A stretch of DNA of 44,630 nucleotides from Streptomyces sp. NRRL F-6492 (GTDB lineage Bacteria; Actinomycetota; Actinomycetes; Streptomycetales; Streptomycetaceae): NCBI RefSeq assembly GCF_001280125.1, contig NZ_LGEG01000240.1, forward strand, positions 1-44,630, given 5' to 3'. The position numbers and the translations under genes are program-made. Shown piece by piece: positions 1 through 8,077 of the stretch. The first letter of the stretch is position 1, and every line of letters begins with the position of its first letter. The notes beneath the pieces were generated by a model. The model was not told where the DNA came from. It worked only from the letters and a program-made list of their open reading frames with translations, and searched no databases.

Positions 1-2
1 CG

Positions 3-899
3 CCGGCCCCGGCGCCCGCCCCGTACGGGCAGACGCCGCCCCCGTACGGCCAGGTCCCCGGCCAGCCCCCGGGCCAGTACCCCGGTCACGGCCAGCCGCC
101 GCAGACCCCGCCCCACGGCCACCAGCAGCCGTACGGCCAGCAGCCCCCCTACGGGCAGGCGCCGCCCCCCTACGGGCAGCAGCCGCCCGGGTACGGGCAG
201 CAGCACGCGGGCGTGCCCCAGGGCGCCCCCGCCGCCAGCGCGGGCCTCGCCGCCGCGCTCGCGCCGTACAAGGAGACCGCCACCGGCTCCCGCTGGACCC
301 CGCAGAACCAGCAGCTCATGCGGGTCGACCTCGCCATGGGCGGCACGCCCGTCCTGGCCCGGCAGGGCTCCATGGTCATGTACCAGGGCAAGGTCGACTT
401 CGGCTACAAGGGCGCGGGCTTCGCCGGCCGGATCGTCGGCAACGCCACCGGCCAGGAGATGCAGCTGATGCGCTGCACCGGCCGCGGCCAGGTCTTCCTC
501 GCCGAGGAGGGCGCCCAGCTGCACCCGATCGAGCTCCAGGGCGACGGCATCTGCGTCTCCGCCGAGAACGTCCTCGCGTTCGACGAGACCCTCCAGTACG
601 AGATCCGCCGCATCGAGGGCCACGGCATCCCCGGCGGCGCCCTCTTCACCATGCAGTTCCAGGGCAGCGGAACGGTCGTCGTGAAGACCCGGGGCATCCC
701 CGTGGTCCTCCCGGTCACGCCCACGACCTTCGCCGACTGCAACGCCGTCGTCGCCTGGTCGTCGGCCTCCCAGGTCGTCCTCTCCAGCCAGGTCCGCCTG
801 CGCCGCAACGCCTACCCGGGCCACAGCGGGGAGACCGTGAACCTGCAGTTCCGGGGCGCCCCCGGCAACTTCATCGTCGTCCAGCCCTACGAGGTCTGA
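3..899 (+). CDS. AIM24-family protein with Pro/Gln/Tyr/Gly-rich N-terminal region (5' end outside window)
   Basis: The frame is open from the window edge, so the true start lies upstream. The first 70 or so codons give a low-complexity stretch with repeated PYGQ, PPYGQ and PGYGQ motifs. The remaining roughly 220 residues form an AIM24 (TIGR00266-type) beta-rich domain with the family patterns LARQGSMVMYQG, LMRCTGRGQVFLA, VLAFDETLQYE and FIVVQPYEV at the C-terminus. The molecular function of AIM24 proteins in bacteria is not established. It is the first of three consecutive paralogues; the next start is 14 bp after this stop. A TerD or other domain may precede the linker outside the window, but this cannot be seen. 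Confidence 0.9.
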   Translation, partial: PAPAPAPYGQTPPPYGQVPGQPPGQYPGHGQPPQTPPHGHQQPYGQQPPYGQAPPPYGQQPPGYGQQHAGVPQGAPAASAGLAAALAPYKETATGSRWTPQNQQLMRVDLAMGGTPVLARQGSMVMYQGKVDFGYKGAGFAGRIVGNATGQEMQLMRCTGRGQVFLAEEGAQLHPIELQGDGICVSAENVLAFDETLQYEIRRIEGHGIPGGALFTMQFQGSGTVVVKTRGIPVVLPVTPTTFADCNAVVAWSSASQVVLSSQVRLRRNAYPGHSGETVNLQFRGAPGNFIVVQPYEV

Positions 900-913
900 G
901 GGAGCCCGAAGCC

Positions 914-1594
914 ATGAACCAGCAACTCGCGGGCTATGCCCCGACCCCCGTCGCGGCCCGGATGGAGAACCACGGCAGCGCCATGCTCAAGGTCGCCATG
1001 GCGAGCGGCCAGGACCTCTACGCCCGGTCGGGCTCGATGGTCGCCTACGAGGGCTTCATCACCTACGAGCCCAACCCGCCCGCCGTCCGGCAGTACGCCC
1101 AGCAGTGGGCCACGGGCGAGGGCGCGCCGATCATGAAGTGCTCCGGCGACGGACTGCTCTACCTCGCCGACTACGGCGCCGACGTCGTCGTGATCAACCT
1201 GAACAACGACTCCCTGTCGGTCAACGGCACCAACCTCCTCGCCTTCGACGCGCACCTCCAGTGGGGCGTCGAGCGGGTCAAGGGCCTCGCCAAGTTCGCC
1301 GGACAGGGCCTGTTCAACGTGACGATCGCCGGCACCGGCTGGGTCGCGCTCACCTCGCGCGGCACCCCGATCGTCGTCGACTGCGGCCGCGGCGAGGACG
1401 AGACGTACGTCGACCCCGACGCGCTCGTCGCCTGGTCGCCCGCGCTCAAGGTCAAGGGCAAGCGCAGCTTCAAGGCCTCCTCCCTCATCGGACGGGGCAG
1501 CGGCGAGGCCTACCAAATGGCCTTCTCGGGCCAAGGCATCGTCGTCGTACAGCCGAGCGAGGACAGCACGGACCGCCTGCGGGTCCGGGGCTGA
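914..1594 (+). CDS. AIM24-family protein, second paralogue
   Basis: A 226-residue protein made almost entirely of one AIM24 domain. It keeps the paralogue landmarks LYARSGSMVAYEG near residue 40, IMKCSGDGLLYLADYG, NLLAFDAHLQW, TRGTPIVVDCG-like and GIVVVQPSED at the end. It lacks the PYGQ-rich leader of the upstream gene. The ATG is preceded by a GGGAG-like ribosome site and lies 14 bp after the previous stop, so the two genes should be co-transcribed. No signal peptide or clear membrane segment is visible. Biochemical role unknown; family assignment is firm. Confidence 0.9.
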   Translation: MNQQLAGYAPTPVAARMENHGSAMLKVAMASGQDLYARSGSMVAYEGFITYEPNPPAVRQYAQQWATGEGAPIMKCSGDGLLYLADYGADVVVINLNNDSLSVNGTNLLAFDAHLQWGVERVKGLAKFAGQGLFNVTIAGTGWVALTSRGTPIVVDCGRGEDETYVDPDALVAWSPALKVKGKRSFKASSLIGRGSGEAYQMAFSGQGIVVVQPSEDSTDRLRVRG

Positions 1595-1613
1595 GGGGGA
1601 GCGAGAACACACC

Positions 1614-2369
1614 ATGCAGAGCCCGCTTTTCAACCACGCCGAGCAGCAGAGCCAGGAGCGGTACGTCGTCCAGAACCCGCAGCTCCTGCGGGTCAGCCTG
1701 ACCGGACAGGACGACGTCCTCGCCCGCAAGGGCGCCATGGTCGCCTACCAGGGCCTCGTCGACTTCGACGGCGAGTACCAGACCGCGAACCAGCGCCGGG
1801 CCCGCGCCCGCACCGGTGAGGGCCTCGACCTGATGCGCTGCTCCGGGCAGGGCACGGTCTACTTCGCCAACCTCGCCCAGTACGTCCACGTCGTGGAGGT
1901 CGAGCAGGAGGGCCTCACCGTCGACAGCGCCTACGTCCTGGCGCTCGACTCGACCCTCCACACCGAGGTCATCGCCGTCGACAGCCAGTACGGCGTCTCC
2001 GGCTCCGGCAAGTACCAGCTCAACGTCTCCGGCCGCGGCAAGGTCGCCCTGATGACCTCGGGACAGCCGCTGATGATGCAGGTCACGCCCGACAAGTACG
2101 TCAGCGTCGACGCGGACGCGATCGTCGCCTGGTCCACCGGCCTCCGGGTCCAGATGCAGGCGCAGACGCACAACTCCAGCGTCCGCCGCCGGCGCGGCGA
2201 CACCGGAGAGGGCTGGGAGCTCAGCTTCCTCGGACAGGGCTTCGCCCTCGTCCAGCCCAGCGAGGTCATGCCCCCGCAGCACGCGGCCATCGGCCAGGGC
2301 ATCGCCGCCCAGTACGGGGCCGGACAGCACGGCGCCCACGGCCAGAACCAGAACAACGCCTGGAACTAG
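1614..2369 (+). CDS. AIM24-family protein, third paralogue with Gln/His/Gly-rich tail
   Basis: A 251-residue AIM24 protein, last of the three-gene set. It repeats the signatures LARKGAMVAYQG, LMRCSGQGTVYFA, VLALDSTLHTE and FALVQPSEV. The last 30 residues after the domain are a Gln/His/Gly/Ala-rich tail, echoing on the C-terminal side the low-complexity extension that the first paralogue carries on the N-terminal side. The ATG is 19 bp after the preceding stop and follows a GAGGGGGAG ribosome site. A strong palindromic terminator follows the stop. Function unknown; the three may form a hetero-oligomer, which is inference. Confidence 0.9.
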   Translation: MQSPLFNHAEQQSQERYVVQNPQLLRVSLTGQDDVLARKGAMVAYQGLVDFDGEYQTANQRRARARTGEGLDLMRCSGQGTVYFANLAQYVHVVEVEQEGLTVDSAYVLALDSTLHTEVIAVDSQYGVSGSGKYQLNVSGRGKVALMTSGQPLMMQVTPDKYVSVDADAIVAWSTGLRVQMQAQTHNSSVRRRRGDTGEGWELSFLGQGFALVQPSEVMPPQHAAIGQGIAAQYGAGQHGAHGQNQNNAWN

Positions 2370-2387
2370 GGCCCGCCCGGGGGTACG

Positions 2388-2427
2388 GGAAGGGGGGCGG
2401 TCGCCGATCGGCGACCGCCCCCCTTCC
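2388..2427. terminator. Perfect 20+20 bp palindromic bidirectional terminator
   Basis: A GC-rich inverted repeat with no mismatches (left arm 2388-2407, right arm 2408-2427; it folds with a tetraloop from the central bases). It lies between the convergent third AIM24 gene (stop 2369) and the NUDIX gene (stop 2435), so it can terminate both. There is no T-run, as is common in Streptomyces. Confidence 0.8.
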
Positions 2428-2434
2428 GCCGTCC

Positions 2435-2956
2435 TCACAGCCGGGCCAGCGTGCCCTCCAGGAGACGGACCACCGACGTGTCCGCCACGCCCGCCACGTC
2501 CTCGTACGCGAACCAGCGCAGGTCCAGCGACTCCTCGCTGATCCGCTCCACCGCGTCCGACGGCGCCAGGGCCGCGTACTGCACGTCCAGGTGCCAGTGG
2601 CAGGGCGCCGGGATCGGGTGCCGGTCGAGCCGCACCGGGCCGCCCGGCAGCAGGGCGAGCCCGGGGATCCCGGACTCCTCCGTCGCCTCCCGCAGCGCGG
2701 CGGCCTCGACCGTCGTGTCCCCCGGCTCGCAGTGGCCGCCCAGCTGGAGCCACATGCCCAGCTTCTTGTGCAGGGTCAGCAGCACCCGGCCCCGCGAAGG
2801 GTCGACCACCAGCGCGCTGGACGTCAGGTGACCGGCCGAGCAGGGCTTGTACATGCCGTCCGGGTGCGCGTCCAGGTGGTCCAGGTAGACCTGCCGCAGC
2901 TCCTCCTGGCCCCCGTACTCCTTGAGCACGAGGACCGCGTCGTCGTGCAGGGTCAC
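2435..2956 (-). CDS. NUDIX hydrolase
   Basis: A 173-residue NUDIX protein. The Nudix box runs from about residue 74 to 97 with the pattern GHCEPGD, then REATEESGI; the metal-binding REaxEEsG core is intact, while the usual Glu six residues after the first Gly is Asp80. Family members hydrolyse nucleoside diphosphates linked to another moiety; the substrate cannot be read from sequence. The start is taken as GTG at 2956 because it overlaps the TGA of the upstream metallopeptidase-like gene in a GTGA junction, indicating translational coupling. Confidence 0.88.
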   Translation of the reverse strand: MTLHDDAVLVLKEYGGQEELRQVYLDHLDAHPDGMYKPCSAGHLTSSALVVDPSRGRVLLTLHKKLGMWLQLGGHCEPGDTTVEAAALREATEESGIPGLALLPGGPVRLDRHPIPAPCHWHLDVQYAALAPSDAVERISEESLDLRWFAYEDVAGVADTSVVRLLEGTLARL

Positions 2957-4452
2957 TCCTTGCCGTCCCCGCCGCCGGTCCCGTTCCCGCCGGTCCCGTT
3001 CCCGTCGCCGTCCTCCGGGGAGCCGTCCTCCGGGCCGTCGCCCCTCGGGGAGCCGCCCTTCGCCGCCTCGCCCAGCATCTTGTCCAGCTCGGAGAAGTCC
3101 GGGTGCTCGCGGTGCACGAAGCCGTCCGGGTCGTCCAGGTCGGTCGCCGTCGGCAGCATGTCCGGGTGCTCCCACAGGCCGTCCCGGCCGTCGACCCCGC
3201 GCGCGTCGGTGAGCGAGGCCCACAGGCGCGCCGCGTCCCGCAGCCGCCGGGGCCGCAGCTCCAGACCGATCAGGGTCGCGAAGGTCTGCTCGGCGGGACC
3301 CCCCGAGGCCCGGCGCCGGCGCAGCGTCTCGCGCAGCGCGTCCGCCGAGGTCAGCCGGGACTTCGCGGCCTCGTGGACCACCGCGTCCACCCAGCCCTCG
3401 ACCAGCGCGAGCGCCGTCTCCAGACGGGCCAGGGCCGCCTTCTGCTCCGGGGTGTCCTCCGGCTGGAACATGCCCTGCTGGAGCGCCTCCTGAAGCTGCT
3501 CGGGATGCGTCGGGTCGAGCTGGCCCACCGCCTCCTCCAGCTTCGAGGTGTCGACCTTGATCCCGCGCGCGTACCCCTCGACCGCGCCGAACAGGTGCGC
3601 CCGCAGCCACGGCACGTGCGCGAAGAGGCGCTGGTGGGCCGCCTCGCGCAGGGCCAGGTACAGCCGCACCTCGTCCGAGGGCACGCCCAGGTCCTTGCCG
3701 AAGGCCTCGACGTTCAGCGGCAGCAGCGCGACGCGCCCGGCCGGGCCCAGCGGCAGGCCGACGTCGGTCGAGCCGACGACCTCGCCCGCGAGCGCGCCCA
3801 CGGCCTGCCCGATCTGCTGGCCGAACATGGCGCCGCCCATGGACCGCATCATGCCGATCAGCGGGCCCGCCATGGCCTGCATCTCCTCCGGCAGCACGTC
3901 GCCCATGGCCGTGCCGACCCGCTCGGCGACCGGGTCCACGAGCTGCTGCCACGCCGGCAGCGTCGCCTCGACCCACTCCGCGCGGCTCCACGCCACGGCG
4001 ACGTTCGCCCCGGAGGGCAGCGAGGTCACCTGGTCCAGCCAGAGGTCGGCCAGGCGCAGGGCCTCCTGGACCGCCGACTTCTCGGCCGGGCCCACGCTGG
4101 CGTCCTTGGTGCCGTCGGGGGTGCCCTGGGCCACCACCTGGCGCGCGATCTGCTTGGCCATGTCCCAGTTCACGGGACCGCCCTCGTAGCTCAGCATCTG
4201 CCCGAGCTGCTGGAAGGCCGCGCCCAGATCGTTGGGGTTCAGCGAGCCGAACATCGCCGCGAACGGGTTGTCCGCGCCGCCCGGTCCGCCCATGCCCGGC
4301 AGTGCGCCGAAGCCGAACGGGTTCGCCCCGAACGGGTTGCCGCCCTGGCCACCGGACCCCTGGCCACCTCCGGCGGGGTCCTTCTTCTTGCCCTCGTCGC
4401 CGTCCTCCGGCTCCTCCGGCGGAAGGCCGAATCCGAATGGGGTGTCACTCAC
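2953..4452 (-). CDS. DUF2342/COG5282-type zinc metallopeptidase-like protein
   Basis: A 499-residue cytosolic protein. The N-terminal 90 residues are Gly/Pro/Phe/Asn-rich (NPFGANPFGFG repeats), the C-terminal 35 residues are Gly/Asp/Asn-rich, and the helical core between them matches the actinobacterial zinicin-like metallopeptidase family often annotated as 'zinc-dependent metalloprotease' or hydrolase. A canonical HExxH is not visible; the nearest segments are REAAHQRLF near residue 270 and HEAAK near residue 345, so catalysis is uncertain. GTG start at 4452 is supported by an upstream GAGGAAA ribosome site. It is coupled to the NUDIX gene and divergent from the SDR gene at 4667. Confidence 0.8.
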   Translation of the reverse strand: MSDTPFGFGLPPEEPEDGDEGKKKDPAGGGQGSGGQGGNPFGANPFGFGALPGMGGPGGADNPFAAMFGSLNPNDLGAAFQQLGQMLSYEGGPVNWDMAKQIARQVVAQGTPDGTKDASVGPAEKSAVQEALRLADLWLDQVTSLPSGANVAVAWSRAEWVEATLPAWQQLVDPVAERVGTAMGDVLPEEMQAMAGPLIGMMRSMGGAMFGQQIGQAVGALAGEVVGSTDVGLPLGPAGRVALLPLNVEAFGKDLGVPSDEVRLYLALREAAHQRLFAHVPWLRAHLFGAVEGYARGIKVDTSKLEEAVGQLDPTHPEQLQEALQQGMFQPEDTPEQKAALARLETALALVEGWVDAVVHEAAKSRLTSADALRETLRRRRASGGPAEQTFATLIGLELRPRRLRDAARLWASLTDARGVDGRDGLWEHPDMLPTATDLDDPDGFVHREHPDFSELDKMLGEAAKGGSPRGDGPEDGSPEDGDGNGTGGNGTGGGDGKE

Positions 4453-4666
4453 AGGTTTCCTCGGCTCGTAGGGCCGCCGGCCTCCTGCCGACGGCGACTG
4501 CCCGACCAGAGCCTGCCCACGACAGGCTCCGCACACCACCAGCGTAGACATCCGGGCCGGAAACGGGCTCGGTGCTCCGCCGGGGCACTGCCTGCGGCAG
4601 GATGGACGCCACCTGGTACGTACGCCGTGCGGCGCACGTACTGAAGACAACCGCTGGAGACGCCCG

Positions 4667-5776
4667 GTGAGTTCCCCAGATCCACAGGTTCGCGGAACGC
4701 GAAACCACTCGACCCGGTCCACCGCGCGCGGGCCCGTCGTCGCGGTCACCGGCGCCGCCTCCGGCGTCGGCGACCTGCTGACCAGGCGCCTCGCCGCCTC
4801 CGACGAGGTCAAGCGGGTCGTCGCCATCGACGAGCGCCGGGGCGAGGTCCCCGAGGCGCAGTGGCACGTCCTCGACGTGCGCGACCCGGCCATCGCGGAG
4901 AAGCTGCGCGGCGCCGACGTCGTCGTGCACCTCGCCGTCGACCTCGACCTGGAGACCGACCCCGCGGCCCGGACGGCCTACAACGTGCGCGGCACGCAGA
5001 CCGTCCTGACCGCCGCCGCGGCCGCCGGGGTCCACCGGGTGGTGCTCTGCACCTCCGCGATGGTCTACGGCGCCCTGCCCGACAACGACGTCCCGCTCTC
5101 CGAGGACGCCGAGCTGAAGGCCACGGCGGAGGCCACCGGCGTCGGCGACATGCTGGAGATCGAGCGCCTGGGCCGCCGGGCGCCCCGCGCCCACCCCGGC
5201 CTCCACGTCACCGTGGTCCGCCCGGCCGTCCTCGTCGGCGGTACGGACACGGCGCTGACCCGCTACTTCGAGTCGCCCCGGCTGCTCGTCGTCGCCGGCT
5301 CCCGGCCCACCTGGCAGTTCTGCCACGTCGAGGACCTGGTGAGCGCCCTGGAGTACGCGGCCCTGGAGAAGGTCGACGGGGAGTTCGCGGTCGGCTGCGA
5401 GGGCTGGCTGGAGCAGGAGGAGGTCGAGGAGCTCTCCGGGATCCGGCGCATGGAGCTGCCCTCCGCCGTCGCCCTCGGCACGGCGGCCCGCCTCCACCGG
5501 ATCGGCCTCACCCCGTCCCCCGCGGGCGACCTCGCGTACACCATGCACCCCTGGGTGGTGAGCGTCGGACGCCTGCACGACGCCGGCTGGCGGCCGAAGT
5601 GGACGAACGAGGAGGTCCTCGCCGCGCTCCTGGAGGAGGTCGAGGGCCGCCACACGGTCGCGGGCCGCCGCCTGGGCCGCAAGGACGCGACGGCGGCCGG
5701 AGCGGCCGGAGCGACGGTGGCCCTGCTCGGCACGGCGGCGCTCGTCCGGCAGATGCGGAAGCGACGCGGGATCTGA
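4667..5776 (+). CDS. SDR/NAD-dependent epimerase-fold protein with C-terminal membrane anchor
   Basis: A 369-residue extended-SDR-like protein. The nucleotide-binding motif TGAASGVG is at about residues 28-35, followed by VVAIDERRG and a VVVHLAVDLD beta4 region. The active-site region has CTSAMVYGA, but the YxxxK lysine is missing, so it may be an atypical, non-reductive SDR that only binds nucleotide. A hydrophobic segment near residues 345-360 followed by QMRKRRGI looks like a C-terminal membrane anchor with a cytoplasmic basic end. GTG start follows CTGGAG. Substrate unknown. It shares a 214-bp divergent promoter region with the metallopeptidase-like gene. Confidence 0.82.
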   Translation: MSSPDPQVRGTRNHSTRSTARGPVVAVTGAASGVGDLLTRRLAASDEVKRVVAIDERRGEVPEAQWHVLDVRDPAIAEKLRGADVVVHLAVDLDLETDPAARTAYNVRGTQTVLTAAAAAGVHRVVLCTSAMVYGALPDNDVPLSEDAELKATAEATGVGDMLEIERLGRRAPRAHPGLHVTVVRPAVLVGGTDTALTRYFESPRLLVVAGSRPTWQFCHVEDLVSALEYAALEKVDGEFAVGCEGWLEQEEVEELSGIRRMELPSAVALGTAARLHRIGLTPSPAGDLAYTMHPWVVSVGRLHDAGWRPKWTNEEVLAALLEEVEGRHTVAGRRLGRKDATAAGAAGATVALLGTAALVRQMRKRRGI

Positions 5777-5784
5777 CCCGCGTC
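5763..5784 (+). terminator. 8-bp inverted repeat enclosing the SDR stop codon
   Basis: GACGCGGG (5763-5770) and CCCGCGTC (5777-5784) are perfect complements and the six-base loop contains the TGA stop of the SDR gene. The right arm is the start of the tandem repeat that follows. It may be a terminator-like or mRNA-stabilising hairpin. Confidence 0.5.
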
Positions 5785-5911
5785 CGGGAGCCGGTCCTCC
5801 GGCGAACCGTCCGCGTCCGGGAGAGCCGGTCCTCCGGCGGACCGTCCGCGTCCGGGAGACGGCCTTCCGGCGACCGTCCGCGTCCCGGAGACGGCCTTCC
5901 GGCGGACTGTA
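5779..5911. repeat. Four-copy tandem repeat, period about 34 bp
   Basis: Four imperfect copies, each beginning CGCGTCC(G/C)GGAG and ending near GGCG(G)AC(C/T)GT, directly follow the SDR stop codon. Each unit contains a small CCGG...CCGG inverted repeat. No ribosome site or start codon makes it a convincing gene. A 9-bp hairpin (GGACCCTCC, loop TAC, GGAGGGTCC; 5912-5932) closes the region before moaE and may terminate SDR transcription. Confidence 0.8.
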
Positions 5912-5932
5912 GGACCCTCCTACGGAGGGTCC
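5912..5932 (+). terminator. Hairpin after the tandem repeat, upstream of moaE
   Basis: A perfect 9-bp stem with a TAC loop lies 136 bp after the SDR stop and 58 bp before the moaE start. It has no T-tract, so terminator function is plausible only. Confidence 0.45.
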
Positions 5933-5990
5933 CGAGCACCGGTCGAAACCGCTCTACCCGGTTGTCGGCGGCGTACGGCACGATGGGCTC

Positions 5991-6452
5991 ATGGCACTGA
6001 CGTTTGACCACCCCGGCGAGCAGGCCTCGGCCGACCCCATCAAGCTCCTCGCGATCCGGGAGACCCCCCTCTCCGTCGACGAGGTCTTCCGGGCCGTCGG
6101 GGACGACGCCTCCGGCGGCACCACCCTCTTCGTCGGCACCGTGCGCAACCACGACGGCGGCGCGGACGTCGACGCGCTGGGCTACTCCTGCCACCCCACG
6201 GCCGGGGCGGAGCTGCGCCGCGTCGCCGAGAAGGTCGTGGCGAACCACCCGGTCCGCGCCCTGGCCGCCGTCCACCGCGTCGGCGACCTGCGGGTCGGCG
6301 ACATCGCGGTCGTCGTGGCCGTCTCCTGCCCCCACCGCGCCGAGGCCTTCGAGGCCTGCCGTAGGCTGATCGACGACCTCAAGCACGAAGTACCCATTTG
6401 GAAGCACCAGACCTTCTCGGACGGAACCGAGGAATGGGTGGGTGCCTGCTAG
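5991..6452 (+). CDS. moaE: Molybdopterin synthase catalytic subunit MoaE
   Basis: A 153-residue MoaE. With MoaD as sulfur donor it converts precursor Z (cPMP) to molybdopterin in the cytosol. Visible family landmarks are TTLFVGTVRNHDGG (residues 44-57), AVHRVGDLRVGDIAV (93-107), CPHRAEAF (113-120) and the catalytic-site block LKHEVPIWKHQ (130-140) with Lys131 and Lys138, ending in GTEEWVG. Length fits the family. No moaD or other cofactor gene is adjacent in the window, so it stands alone. ATG at 5991 follows a short intergenic region after the tandem repeat. Confidence 0.95.
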   Translation: MALTFDHPGEQASADPIKLLAIRETPLSVDEVFRAVGDDASGGTTLFVGTVRNHDGGADVDALGYSCHPTAGAELRRVAEKVVANHPVRALAAVHRVGDLRVGDIAVVVAVSCPHRAEAFEACRRLIDDLKHEVPIWKHQTFSDGTEEWVGAC

Positions 6453-6589
6453 GGAGGACCGGGAAGCAAGGCGACGCGCCGACGGGGCGTAGCCGAACGC
6501 CCGATTTGCGTAACCGACCCCCGCGCGCGAGCGTTGACGACACGGATGAAACAGTCTGCTGATCAACTCACTGGGGATGGGAGGTCGGG

Positions 6590-6853
6590 ATGGCAGCGCT
6601 GGCCTGGTTGCTGATTCCGCTTTTCGCAGTCGTCGGCGCGGCGATATGGGGAAGCTGGGCTTCGAGGAACAAGACCATAGGCGACGTGGCCGAGCTCGCC
6701 GGCTACGCCCGCTTCCGGGACGCGATGGAACGCGCCCACCCCACGCCCTCCGATTCCGTCCGCCCCGAGCGCGAGGACTCCGCCCGCCCCGAGCGCGAAC
6801 CGGCCGCGGCCGCCACCGCCGCCACCGCCGTCACCTCCTCTTCCTCCGGCTGA
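6590..6853 (+). CDS. Small single-pass membrane protein, conserved hypothetical
   Basis: An 87-residue protein with one N-terminal membrane helix (about residues 3-24), a basic SRNK segment, then a soluble part with GDVAELAGYARFRDAMERA. It ends in a Pro/Glu/Arg repeat (two copies of RPERE) and an Ala/Thr/Ser tail. The start is well supported by GGGAGG seven bases before the ATG. No enzymatic motif is present. It sits between moaE and the PDZ protease and may share transcription with the latter, 66 bp downstream. Function unknown. Confidence 0.75.
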   Translation: MAALAWLLIPLFAVVGAAIWGSWASRNKTIGDVAELAGYARFRDAMERAHPTPSDSVRPEREDSARPEREPAAAATAATAVTSSSSG

Positions 6854-6919
6854 CGCGGGCCGCCCCGTACGGACCCGCCCCGGGGGTGCACCCACAGGCG
6901 AGTCCCGTACTGTCGTTCC

Positions 6920-8008
6920 ATGCCACGCCGCACCGCGACGATGCTCGCCTCCACCCTGGTCCTGATCTGCCTGCTCATCGCGGGCGTTCTGATCCCGGTG
7001 CCGTACGCGGAGATGAGCCCCGGACCGACGGTCAACACCCTCGGCGACGCCAGGGGGGAGCCCGTCCTGCAGATCTCCGGACGCAAGACGTACCCGACCG
7101 ACGGCCACCTCAACATGACGACGGTCCGCGTCACCGGAGCGGACTACCGGATGAACGCCGTCGAGGCCGTCTACGGGTGGCTCGCCCACGACAACGTGGT
7201 GGTGCCGCACGACACGCTCTACCCGGACGGCAAGACCGAGGAGCAGTCGAGCCAGGAGAACGCCGAGGAGTTCAGCCAGTCCCAGGAGAGCGCCAAGGTG
7301 GCGGCCCTCGGCGAGCTGGGCGTCCCGGTGGTCTCCCGGGTCGTCGTCGCCACGGTGGTCAAGGGCGCCCCGGCCGAGGGCAAGCTGCACGCCGGGGACG
7401 TCATCAAGGCCGTCGACGGCGTGGCGATCACCGAGCAGAGCGGCGTCGCCGCGCAGGTGGTCAAGCGGAAGCCCGGCCAGAAGGTCGAGTTCACGATCGT
7501 GCCCGCCAAGGAGGCGGCCGCCGCCGAGAAGGCGGGCAAGGAGCCGACCGCGACCCGGAAGGTGGTCATCACGACCACCACCTCCGAGGAGGGCGACCGG
7601 GCCGTCGTCGGCATCCAGGCCGGCACCGACCACGTCTTCCCGTTCACGATCGACATCAAGCTGGCCGACGTCGGCGGCCCCAGCGCCGGACTGATGTTCG
7701 CGCTCGGGATCATCGACAAGCTCACCCCGGACAGCCTCACCGGCGGCCGGTTCATCGCCGGCACCGGCACCATCGACGACAAGGGCGAGGTCGGCCCGAT
7801 CGGCGGCATCGAGATGAAGCTGGTCGGCGCGCGCGACGCGGGCGCCGAGTACTTCCTCACCCCGGCCGACAACTGCGCCGCGGCCGCCTCCGACGTCCCC
7901 GACGGCCTCACCCTCGTCAAGGTGGACACCATCGACGACGCCACGAAGTCCCTGGAGAAGCTCCGCAAGGGCGACACGGCGTCCCTGCCGAGCTGCGCGA
8001 AGGGCTGA
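6920..8008 (+). CDS. Membrane-anchored PDZ/Lon-like serine protease (YlbL family)
   Basis: A 362-residue protein with an N-terminal membrane segment (about residues 8-28), an extracytoplasmic PDZ domain in the middle (around VSRVVVATVVKGAPAEGKL and AGDVIKAVDG) and a C-terminal Lon-type proteolytic domain. The Ser/Lys dyad is visible as Ser255 in GGPSAGLMFAL and Lys300 in GGIEMKLVGA, 45 residues apart as in Lon proteases. It resembles Bacillus YlbL-type envelope proteases; the substrate is unknown. A strong hairpin follows the stop codon. Confidence 0.9.
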   Translation: MPRRTATMLASTLVLICLLIAGVLIPVPYAEMSPGPTVNTLGDARGEPVLQISGRKTYPTDGHLNMTTVRVTGADYRMNAVEAVYGWLAHDNVVVPHDTLYPDGKTEEQSSQENAEEFSQSQESAKVAALGELGVPVVSRVVVATVVKGAPAEGKLHAGDVIKAVDGVAITEQSGVAAQVVKRKPGQKVEFTIVPAKEAAAAEKAGKEPTATRKVVITTTTSEEGDRAVVGIQAGTDHVFPFTIDIKLADVGGPSAGLMFALGIIDKLTPDSLTGGRFIAGTGTIDDKGEVGPIGGIEMKLVGARDAGAEYFLTPADNCAAAASDVPDGLTLVKVDTIDDATKSLEKLRKGDTASLPSCAKG

Positions 8009-8027
8009 CCGGCCCCGCACGGGCACG

Positions 8028-8061
8028 AGAGGGCGGCACCCCGACCGGGGCGCCGCCCTCT
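8028..8061. terminator. Hairpin terminator between convergent genes
   Basis: A 16-pair stem with one mismatch and a two-base loop begins 20 bp after the PDZ protease stop and ends 16 bp before the stop of the convergent PPA1309-family gene, so it can serve both. GC-rich, with a short T-rich end on the plus strand. Confidence 0.75.
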
Positions 8062-8077
8062 TCCGTACGTACGGCCC

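Noticed and set aside
3103..4644. Plus-strand frame opposite the metallopeptidase-like gene
   Set aside because: Arg/Leu/Val/Gln-rich shadow of the minus-strand gene, which has a good start and coupling to the NUDIX gene.
6534..6565. TTGACG as a promoter for the small membrane protein gene
   Set aside because: No matching -10 hexamer at 16-19 bp; retained only as a weak candidate and not annotated.
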